Shown piece by piece: positions 1 to 4,700 of a stretch of DNA of 6,287 nucleotides. This DNA comes from Ktedonobacteraceae bacterium (GTDB lineage: Bacteria; Chloroflexota; Ktedonobacteria; Ktedonobacterales; Ktedonobacteraceae). The position numbers were made by a program, and so were the translations under genes. The notes beneath the pieces are model-generated. The model was not told where the DNA came from. It did not search any database and saw only the letters and a program-made list of their open reading frames with translations. Location of the stretch: contig JADBKA010000263.1 in the NCBI GenBank assembly GCA_014896635.1, forward strand, positions 1-6,287, read 5' to 3'. Numbering within the stretch: position 1 is the first letter of the stretch; each line of letters opens with the position of its first letter.

Positions 1-378
1 ATCAACGAGCTGTCCATGCGTATCGGAGTTGACGGCGAGCGTGCTGGTATAGACGCCCTTCGCAATATGCAATTCTTGCATCAGTTCCAGCACATTGCGC
101 GTCCCCTGGACATTGATCTTCTCACCCTCGCTCTTATCCGTCACACCAACTTTGTACCAGCCGGCAATGTGAAAAACACCATCGACTCCCTGCATAGGCG
201 CGCGCATGCTCTCCTTATCCGTCACATCGCCCTGGTGGATGGTAACGCCGAGATCGGTGAGCTGTTTCGCCTTGCCGGGATTGCGTACGATGGCCACGAC
301 CTCGTGGCCGGCCTCGACGAGCTGGCGAGTCACGTGGCTACCGACGAAACCGGTCGCGCCAGTAACAAAAAATTTCAT
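1..378 (-). CDS. NAD-dependent epimerase/dehydratase-like SDR protein (N-terminal part, cut by window edge)
   Basis: Reading the minus strand from the ATG at 378 gives 126 residues open to the window edge. The protein begins MKFFVTGATGFVGSHV, with the glycine-rich NAD(P)-binding motif TGxxGxxG (G7, G10, G13) directly after the first beta strand, as in extended or atypical short-chain dehydrogenases. A GDVTD stretch (residues 50-54) fits the adenine-contacting Asp of this family, HIAG (70-73) fits the NNAG-like strand, and TSTLAV (about 110-115) is where the active-site Ser/Thr strand lies. The Tyr-Lys catalytic pair would be beyond the edge, so the substrate cannot be named. AAGGA lies about 10 bases before the ATG. 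The gene starts 24 bases after the TetR stop and is probably its co-transcribed partner. This implies a cytosolic NAD(P)-dependent enzyme under TetR control, which is inference. Confidence 0.88.
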   Translation of the reverse strand, partial: MKFFVTGATGFVGSHVTRQLVEAGHEVVAIVRNPGKAKQLTDLGVTIHQGDVTDKESMRAPMQGVDGVFHIAGWYKVGVTDKSEGEKINVQGTRNVLELMQELHIAKGVYTSTLAVNSDTHGQLVD

Positions 379-402
379 GAGTTTATTTTCCTTTTTACAG
401 AT

Positions 403-1089
403 TTACATATTTTTCTGTGTTCTACACTCAAGGCCGTACAACAGCGTTTGCAGTAGGGTAGCCAGCTCAGAGGCGAAGTGGACGTTGAACACATGCAGGC
501 CGGGCTGCTGTAGCGCCTGTTGCACAACGGGAGCCGGGTCGGAGAGGTGCCACAGGCCAATGACGATGGCATCACACTGCAACAACAGGTGAGCGCCGTC
601 GCCAGGATGTAAGAAGGGCAGGCAGCGTTCAAGCAGAGAGCCTGTGTGCGAGAAATGTTCTCGCAAAGCCAGCTTGAAGCGTACTGCCGCTTCGAGATTA
701 ATATTGTATTCAAGGACAGGATGTAAAATTGCCAGCAGCCTCATCAGATCGGGACGCGCTTCGAGCGCGCGGCAAAGCACAGCCGTGACCTGGGGAATGG
801 TGCAGCTCTCTTTCGTTGCAAGCAATGCTGCCAGTCCTGCATCAACTTCGGCGAACCATGCAGCGAGCTGCTGCTCCACCAGGGCCAGGAAAAGCTCCTC
901 TTTCGTTTTGAAGTAGAGATACACAGTCCCCTTTGCCAGTCCCAGGGCTGTCGCCACTGAAGCAATAGTCAGCGCTTCATACGAACTGGTCTGGAACAAG
1001 CGCCGGGCAGCCTCTAAGATGGCCTGGCGCCGTTCTTCTTTTTGTTCGTCATGTACGGCTCGGTGTCGAATAAGTCGTTTTTCCTTCAC
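403..1089 (-). CDS. TetR/AcrR family transcriptional repressor
   Basis: This is a cytoplasmic DNA-binding regulator of 228 residues, a usual TetR length. The N-terminal domain has the family pattern: a first helix (EERRQAILEAARRLF, residues about 18-32), then the helix-turn-helix in residues 40-60 (LTIASVATALGLAKGTVYLYF) followed by KTKEELFLAL. The C-terminal 150 residues are helical and variable, and would be the ligand and dimerisation domain. I chose GTG at 1089 because GGAGGAG lies just before it (GGAGG four bases away) and the promoter is immediately upstream. The same frame is open further up to an ATG at 1245, but that start would overlap the upstream membrane-protein gene by 77 bases and would swallow the promoter. 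No other start codon lies before the helix-turn-helix. The SDR gene follows after 24 bases. The paired dyads on its own promoter suggest autorepression. The inducer is unknown. Confidence 0.9.
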   Translation of the reverse strand: MKEKRLIRHRAVHDEQKEERRQAILEAARRLFQTSSYEALTIASVATALGLAKGTVYLYFKTKEELFLALVEQQLAAWFAEVDAGLAALLATKESCTIPQVTAVLCRALEARPDLMRLLAILHPVLEYNINLEAAVRFKLALREHFSHTGSLLERCLPFLHPGDGAHLLLQCDAIVIGLWHLSDPAPVVQQALQQPGLHVFNVHFASELATLLQTLLYGLECRTQKNM

Positions 1090-1091
1090 GT

Positions 1092-1098
1092 CTCCTCC
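1092..1098 (-). promoter_or_regulatory. Ribosome binding site of the tetR gene
   Basis: Minus-strand GGAGGAG, with its GGAGG core four bases before the GTG at 1089. It decides the start of the TetR gene in favour of the GTG rather than the upstream ATG at 1245, which has no comparable site and lies inside the neighbouring gene. Confidence 0.75.
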
Positions 1099-1111
1099 AC
1101 GTAGCTCTCTG

Positions 1112-1128
1112 ACTGACCACGAGTCAAT
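1112..1128 (-). promoter_or_regulatory. Probable TetR operator 2, over the transcription start
   Basis: Minus-strand ATTGACTCGTGGTCAGT repeats the TGAC-N5-GTCA form of operator 1 with five of six arm bases paired. Its centre (1120) is 21 bp from the centre of operator 1 (1141), about two helical turns, so two dimers could bind the same face. It overlaps the end of the -10 box and the expected start site. Confidence 0.65.
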
Positions 1129-1155
1129 TATAAATGACTCTCGGTCATTAGTCAA
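1127..1155 (-). promoter_or_regulatory. Sigma-70-type promoter of tetR-SDR
   Basis: On the minus strand there is TTGACT (1150-1155), a spacer of exactly 17 bases, then a perfect TATAAT (1127-1132). Transcription would start near 1120, giving a leader of about 30 bases to the GTG. The promoter sits in the short gap after the stop of the membrane-protein gene (1169), so tetR need not depend on read-through. Confidence 0.8.
1133..1149 (-). promoter_or_regulatory. Probable TetR operator 1, filling the promoter spacer
   Basis: Minus-strand AATGACCGAGAGTCATT is a perfect dyad: 6-base arms AATGAC/GTCATT around CGAGA. It occupies the whole 17-base spacer between the -35 and -10 hexamers of the tetR promoter. 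The TGAC-N5-GTCA form is common for TetR-family operators. A bound repressor here would block RNA polymerase directly. Confidence 0.75.
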
Positions 1156-1168
1156 GGGAGAAGAGATA

Positions 1169-1633
1169 TCAGTGGCGTGATCCCAGGTAGGCGACGAGCA
1201 GGTAGAGCAGGTAGAGGGCGATACAGATGAAGAAAATGGAGCCATAGCAGGTGATAGCCCAGGCGCGGCGGTTATTGAGAGCCTGCCAGAGCTGGTCGCT
1301 CATGTCTGGGGGGTCCAGTTCCAGGTCGGGACGGAGTTCGAGTAGGCGGGGGAGCATGGCGCGGAAGTCGCGGGCATTGGTCATGCCCTCGGCCAGGATA
1401 GTTGTGGTATCGTCATCCAGATCGGCCATCAGGATCAGTTTAGACGGCGTGGGGTCGCCTGGCATCAGGGTCAGGCGTTTGACGCTGCTAAGATCAACGT
1501 GGATCTCACGTTCTGTCTCCTGGCCAGTCACGACGATTTCATCTTCATATAGTCTAATTTCTTTGCCCATGCCGAAGCGCACAACACTGATGGGCTGTTT
1601 TCTGGCGGCCTGATTCTCGCTATTTTCGCTCAT
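1169..1633 (-). CDS. Small protein with one C-terminal membrane helix, function unknown
   Basis: A 154-residue protein that I do not recognise. Residues 1-110 look like a soluble, mostly beta domain with alternating strands (RFGMGKEIRLYEDEIVV, EREIHVDLSSVKRLTLMPGD, SKLILMADLDDDTTTILA), which could be a small PH-like fold; this is only a guess from strand pattern. A helix (NARDFRAMLPRLLELRPDLEL) follows. Residues about 125-150 form one strong membrane segment (AWAITCYGSIFFICIALYLL and onward), ending with GSRH, so the protein is probably tail-anchored with its domain in the cytoplasm. The start is the ATG at 1633, with AAGG six bases upstream. The gene has its own promoter and stands before tetR on the same strand, but the tetR promoter begins 14 bases beyond its stop, so the two are not clearly one operon. 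Confidence 0.75.
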   Translation of the reverse strand: MSENSENQAARKQPISVVRFGMGKEIRLYEDEIVVTGQETEREIHVDLSSVKRLTLMPGDPTPSKLILMADLDDDTTTILAEGMTNARDFRAMLPRLLELRPDLELDPPDMSDQLWQALNNRRAWAITCYGSIFFICIALYLLYLLVAYLGSRH

Positions 1634-1648
1634 CCCGCACCTTGCGGG
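1634..1648 (-). promoter_or_regulatory. Hairpin at the ribosome binding site of the 1169-1633 gene
   Basis: The minus-strand leader ends CCCGCA-AGG-TGCGGG immediately before the ATG at 1633. This is a perfect 6-bp stem with a 3-base loop, and the only Shine-Dalgarno-like bases (AAGG/AGGTG) are in its loop and stem. In RNA it would be expected to hinder initiation. No regulator or partner sequence was identified. Confidence 0.45.
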
Positions 1649-1703
1649 GACCTCTGGTAGTCAGTGTAGAGGTTCCCGCTCTCCCTTCGCATCTCTTTTT
1701 CTG

Positions 1704-1732
1704 ATTGTAGCGTATTCTGACAAAGGTGTCGA
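1704..1732 (-). promoter_or_regulatory. Candidate promoter of the 1169-1633 gene
   Basis: Minus-strand TCGACA (1727-1732), a 17-base spacer and TACAAT (1704-1709), each one base from consensus. The start would be near 1697, leaving a leader of about 64 bases that contains the hairpin at 1634-1648. Confidence 0.55.
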
Positions 1733-1847
1733 GACGAAAAGCACAAAGCGGGGTACCTGTACCTGTAAGCCCCCTTCCCCTCCCAGGAGAAAAACAAAAA
1801 ATAAAGCCCTGTGTTTCCCAGTAGAGAAGTCGTGGAGAGTGCCGGTA

Positions 1848-1856
1848 TGGTATAAT
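1848..1856 (+). promoter_or_regulatory. Extended -10 promoter of the response-regulator gene
   Basis: TGG-TATAAT, an extended -10 element (TGn plus a perfect TATAAT at 1851-1856). No good -35 is seen 17 bases upstream (AGTCGT), which is usual for extended -10 promoters. The expected start, near 1863, leaves a leader of about 50 bases before the ATG at 1912. Confidence 0.55.
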
Positions 1857-1911
1857 TGTTAGAATAGAAACGCACAGGCATAGAGAAACGCAAACAGGGA
1901 ATATACTTTTT

Positions 1912-2334
1912 ATGGCTCAGGTTGGCTTACTCGAAGATAACGCTCGTATAGCCAGGTTATGCGCCACGATGTTGCAGTATGCGGGCCATGAGGTCATCAT
2001 CTATGAGCATCCGCGCGCCTGCCTGGACGAACTGCTAGAAGAAAAGGCTTCTACCCAGGTTCTGACGTCAAAGGCTAAAATTTTACCGCTTGATGTGCTT
2101 ATTCTCGATCTTAACCTGCCCGATATAAGTGGCCTGGAAGTGGTAAGGATGCTGCGAACCCATCAAAGAACACGGTCGCTCCCCTTGATTTTCTGCACTG
2201 CTGCCTGCTCTCCAGAGGTGAATGAGGCGCTGCGTCTTGTGCCTGACGCGAGCTTTCTTGGCAAACCATTTACGCTGCAAGATCTGGCCGGGGTAGTTTC
2301 GCACGCGGTCACGCCTAAAGCTACTGTGCAATGA
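1912..2334 (+). CDS. Single-domain response regulator (CheY-like receiver)
   Basis: A 140-residue protein consisting of one receiver domain and no output domain. Key residues are in place: acidic pair E8-D9 for metal binding (GLLEDN), phosphoacceptor D66 at the end of the third strand (DVLILDLNLPD), conserved Thr96 after the fourth strand (IFCTA), and Lys118 in GKPF after the fifth. It therefore probably accepts phosphate from a histidine kinase and acts by protein contact rather than by binding DNA. No kinase is in the window, so the partner is unknown. Between the second and third strands (about residues 44-58) there is a somewhat longer, polar stretch than in CheY. The ribosome site is weak: AGGGA lies 11 bases before the ATG. 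The gene appears to stand alone, with its own promoter and a hairpin after its stop. Confidence 0.9.
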   Translation: MAQVGLLEDNARIARLCATMLQYAGHEVIIYEHPRACLDELLEEKASTQVLTSKAKILPLDVLILDLNLPDISGLEVVRMLRTHQRTRSLPLIFCTAACSPEVNEALRLVPDASFLGKPFTLQDLAGVVSHAVTPKATVQ

Positions 2335-2348
2335 TCTCCACTGGCTGA

Positions 2349-2366
2349 GGCGGGCATCTGCCCGCC
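2349..2366. terminator. GC-rich hairpin between convergent stops
   Basis: GGCGGGCA and TGCCCGCC form a perfect 8-bp inverted repeat with two bases between (in practice 7 bp with an ATCT loop). It lies between the stop of the response regulator (2334) and the stop of the convergent small gene (2370). Neither side has a T-run, so it is not a classical intrinsic terminator, but its place suggests a shared transcript end. Confidence 0.55.
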
Positions 2367-2369
2367 CGT

Positions 2370-2717
2370 TCAGCCTGGGATGGCTGCCGTCTCCTGTACA
2401 CGGGCTTGCTGGCGCAGATGCATATTCCCCTTACAGCAGGGAATTCTGCCGCGACAATGTACGATAATTGCCGGTTCCTGTTGAGAGTAGTTGAGGAGAT
2501 ACAACTCGCTTTTTTGTGGGTCAATCACCAGGGAAGCCATTTCCTGGAGCAGGGCAGGTGAAGATTGCTCCAGAAACTCGATAACGTCTGTGGCAAGCCA
2601 GCCTTCCGCACCGAGCGGCTGGACGCCGAGCAAGCTCTCGTTGAGGTCAAGCGTGTGGTTAGGATACCTGCTCGCAATTGCCAGAAGGCAGACTCGCAGC
2701 CTGTCGTGTAGTTGCAT
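2370..2717 (-). CDS. Small hypothetical protein with a C-terminal Cys/His cluster
   Basis: A 115-residue protein that I do not recognise. Support for it being real: a good AGGAG (2724-2728) six bases before the ATG at 2717, protein-like composition, and a stop placed just past the hairpin it shares with the convergent response-regulator gene. Residues 42-62 look like an amphipathic helix (ATDVIEFLEQSSPALLQEMA), followed by strands (ASLVIDP, ELYLLNY, PAIIVHC). The C-terminal third has H87, C88, C94, C95 and H100 in HCRGRIPCCKGNMH, which could bind a metal, but the spacing fits no zinc-finger pattern I know. No signal peptide or membrane segment is seen. No convincing promoter was found upstream. 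Confidence 0.6.
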   Translation of the reverse strand: MQLHDRLRVCLLAIASRYPNHTLDLNESLLGVQPLGAEGWLATDVIEFLEQSSPALLQEMASLVIDPQKSELYLLNYSQQEPAIIVHCRGRIPCCKGNMHLRQQARVQETAAIPG

Positions 2718-2929
2718 AGGACGCTCCTACCCCGGTAAAGAGATACGAATAAATAAGACGTACAACGGCCACTACAGGACAAAACTACGCATTAATCAGA
2801 AGAGATGAGCCAGGTAATGAGTTAGCAGCCAACGAAAATAGTACCTTATTCTTACTGTGAGAATCAAGCTCAGCAAAAACAACACCGGCTATTTCTGATT
2901 AGAGAAACAGAGAGGCCATTCTCTGACTG

Positions 2930-3205
2930 CTCCAAACTCATCCCACATAGGCCAGGGCGACAGGAGGACAGGGAAAGACCGGGCGAGGGTCCGCGCCACC
3001 AGGCGCCACCCCTACTGTAGACGATTCCCAACTGGTAGGAGCAGTGATCCCCGGCGAAAGCGACGACCCGGTGAGGCTCCCGCAGACCGTTTGAGCCACG
3101 TCCGTCTAGAGTAGAGGCCGCGTACCTCTGGCACCACCCCTGGCGGGCGCCCTGGAAGCCCTGCGAGCCAAAAACCTCTACTTGCAAGCCGCTTCCCCCC
3201 CTCCC
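2930..3205. other. Unassigned GC-rich, hairpin-rich block; possible structured RNA or mobile-element remnant
   Basis: Pairings visible by eye on the plus strand are GCGCC/GGCGC with loop ACCA (2993-3006), CCTAC/GTAGG (about 3011-3039), GGCTC/GAGCC (3075-3079 with 3093-3097), and either AGAGG/CCTCT (3113-3129) or the longer GTAGAGG/CCTCTAC (3111-3117 with 3175-3181). The last two are mutually exclusive. CCCTGG occurs twice, in CACCCCTGG and CGCCCTGG. The block ends in a C-rich run near 3191-3206 and drops abruptly into AT-rich DNA. One plus-strand frame is open over most of it apart from two stops (TGA near 3092, TAG near 3106). That could be a decayed 3' coding end such as the tail of an IS200/IS605 tnpB, whose guide RNA overlaps the gene end. 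I see no transposase motif, so the identity is open. Confidence 0.3.
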
Positions 3206-3260
3206 CATTAATTTGTGCAATTTATACTAATATGTGAGTGGTTCTTTGGCTAAATTGCCT

Positions 3261-3393
3261 TTGCAAACTCCTGTAAAGCGGGAGTATAGTGAGAAATAGC
3301 GGACGTCTTTCTGTCAATTTGTATAAAATATACAAATATTGAACGATTAAAAGCAGTGATATAGTTGTCAAAGTGCAAAATAAGAATTATCAC
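3261..3393 (+). promoter_or_regulatory. Promoter region of gdh (several weak candidates)
   Basis: Three partial sigma-70 matches: TTGCAA-N18-TATAGT (3261-3290), TTGAAC-N15-TATAGT (3339-3365) and TTGTCA-N17-TATCAC (3365-3393). None is near consensus. The first has an imperfect dyad in its spacer (ACTCCTG/CGGGAGT, 3267-3285, one G-T pair). I cannot choose between them. The weak boxes and the 3317-3337 repeat suggest regulated expression. Confidence 0.35.
3317..3337. promoter_or_regulatory. Long inverted repeat upstream of gdh, probable regulator site
   Basis: Arms ATTTGTATA (3317-3325) and TATACAAAT (3329-3337) are perfectly complementary over 9 bp around AAA. Symmetry continues outward as TCA/TGA if two extra bases are allowed on the right. 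It lies about 107 bases before the gdh ATG, between or over possible promoter elements, a usual place for an activator or repressor. The protein that binds it is not evident from the window. Confidence 0.5.
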
Positions 3394-3443
3394 CGCTTGT
3401 ATACTGTGCAATATTACCAGATCGGGAGGTTGTTTTCTCACTC

Positions 3444-4700
3444 ATGGCTGTTGATATGGTGAATCCCTCTGTTATCGCTGCGATGCAGTTTGACGAGGTG
3501 GCGGACCGGCTTGGCCTGACGCCGGCGGTACGTGCAGTGCTCAGGCAACCAGTGCGCGAGTTGACGGTACATTTCCCTGTACGCATGGATAACGGCGAAA
3601 TCAAAATATTTACGGGATATCGTGTGCAGCATAACGTGGCACGCGGCCCTGCTAAAGGAGGTGTTCGTTTCGCGCCAGACGTCTCTCTCGAAGAGATACG
3701 GATGCTGGCGATGTTGATGACGTGGAAATGCGCGGTGGTGGGTATTCCCTTTGGGGGTGCAAAAGGAGGAGTGATCTGTGATCCGCTACGCATGTCTCAG
3801 GTCGAACTCGAACGGCTCACCAGGCGCTACACGGCAGAAATTGCGCGCTTCATCGGTCCTGAGAGCGATATTCCCGCGCCTGACCTCAATACCACTCCAC
3901 AGATCATGAGCTGGATGATGGATGCCTACGCAGCTTACAGAGGCTATGCTGTGTCCGCGATTGTCACGGGAAAGCCGCTGCCACTTGGTGGGAGCGAGGG
4001 TCGTTTCGAGGCGACGGCGCGCGGCGTGCAGATTGTCATGCGCGAGGCGCTGCGTGATCTTGCATTACAGCCAGAACACTGCGCGGTAGTTGTGCAGGGC
4101 TTTGGCAATGTTGGCAGCATTACAGCCCGCCTGTTGCAGGAGATGGGTTGCTGTGTGGTCGGCCTGAGCGATATTACAGGGGGAGTCTATAATCCGCGCG
4201 GCATTGACGTGGCAAGGGCGCTGCGCTATTGCAAAGAGCATGGAAGCCTGAATGGCCTGCCCGGCAGTGACTATGTGACAAATAGCGAACTGCTGGAATT
4301 GCCGTGTGATATCCTGGTGCCGGCAGCCCTGGAGAACCAGTTGACGCATAGTAATGCCGCGCGAGTGCGGGCGCGACTGGTTGTTGAAGCTGCCAATGCT
4401 CCCACGACGCCGGAAGCCGATCTGATCCTTAGAGAGCAGGGAGTGATGGTCCTGCCCGATATTCTGGCGAACGCCGGCGGGGTCACGGTCAGCTATTTTG
4501 AGTGGGTGCAGGGCATGCAGCATTTTTTCTGGAACGAGCAGGAGATCACGGAGCGCCTGGAAACCGTGATGGTACGCGCCTACCGCGCGGTACGCGCGAT
4601 GGCAGTTGAGCAGCAGACCGATCTGCGTACAGGCGCGTACCTGCTGGCCGTCTCGCGCGTTGCCGAGGCTCTGGAACTGCGCGGTATCTGCCCGTCCTGA
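3444..4700 (+). CDS. gdhA: Glu/Leu/Phe/Val dehydrogenase family protein, probably NAD(P)-specific glutamate dehydrogenase
   Basis: A 418-residue protein, typical length for a hexameric glutamate dehydrogenase, which interconverts glutamate with 2-oxoglutarate and ammonium in the cytoplasm. The N-terminal catalytic domain has GPAKGGVRF (K71), TWKCAVVGIPFGGAKGGV (K95 and catalytic K107) and PAPDLNT (D147), all in the usual order. The nucleotide-binding domain has the Rossmann motif GFGNVG (219-224), and EAANAP (315-320) follows. VSYFEWVQ (349-356) is the conserved C-terminal segment, with S350 where the substrate-carboxylate serine is found. These residues and TGKPLPLGGS (175-184) favour glutamate over branched-chain amino acids, but cofactor preference cannot be settled by eye. 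The start is ATG 3444; GGGAGG at 3424-3429 is 14 bases away, rather far. The gene is monocistronic and ends at a strong hairpin facing the ABC locus. Confidence 0.93.
   Translation: MAVDMVNPSVIAAMQFDEVADRLGLTPAVRAVLRQPVRELTVHFPVRMDNGEIKIFTGYRVQHNVARGPAKGGVRFAPDVSLEEIRMLAMLMTWKCAVVGIPFGGAKGGVICDPLRMSQVELERLTRRYTAEIARFIGPESDIPAPDLNTTPQIMSWMMDAYAAYRGYAVSAIVTGKPLPLGGSEGRFEATARGVQIVMREALRDLALQPEHCAVVVQGFGNVGSITARLLQEMGCCVVGLSDITGGVYNPRGIDVARALRYCKEHGSLNGLPGSDYVTNSELLELPCDILVPAALENQLTHSNAARVRARLVVEAANAPTTPEADLILREQGVMVLPDILANAGGVTVSYFEWVQGMQHFFWNEQEITERLETVMVRAYRAVRAMAVEQQTDLRTGAYLLAVSRVAEALELRGICPS

Larger units (their letters stand above)
2718..3443. other. 726-base region without a convincing gene
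   Basis: Three parts differ in composition. 2718-2930 is the AT-rich upstream flank of the small gene, with a short hairpin (CAGAGA, loop GGCCAT, TCTCTG at 2908-2925). About 2930-3205 is GC-rich and full of short inverted repeats (see separate entry). 3206-3443 is AT-rich upstream DNA of gdh. The longest reading frame here (2870-3220, minus) has a Gly/Ser/Arg/Trp-rich composition and no ribosome site, and I do not accept it as a gene. Confidence 0.7.

Noticed and set aside
16..456. 146-residue plus-strand reading frame at the left edge
   Set aside because: It is the antisense shadow of the SDR gene, whose N-terminal Rossmann motif is unmistakable on the minus strand.
1090..1245. Longer TetR protein starting at ATG 1245
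   Set aside because: The extra 52 residues are Ser/Thr-rich and unlike TetR. They overlap the upstream gene and would be read through the promoter and operators. GTG 1089 has a strong ribosome site.
1630..1893. 87-residue minus-strand reading frame upstream of the membrane-protein gene
   Set aside because: It covers the promoter candidates on both strands and ends inside the next gene's start region. It has no ribosome site and no protein-like pattern.
2970..3088. Possible cobalamin riboswitch
   Set aside because: AGGGAA (2970-2975) and CCCGCAGACC (3079-3088) recall parts of the cobalamin-riboswitch core and B12 box, but the expected GGTG-AA segment and the GCC end of the box are not matched, and no B12-related gene follows. 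Worth only an Rfam scan.
2870..3220. 116-residue minus-strand reading frame
   Set aside because: Composition is dominated by Gly, Ser, Arg and Trp, there is no ribosome site and no domain pattern. It lies over the GC-rich hairpin block, where stops are rare by composition.
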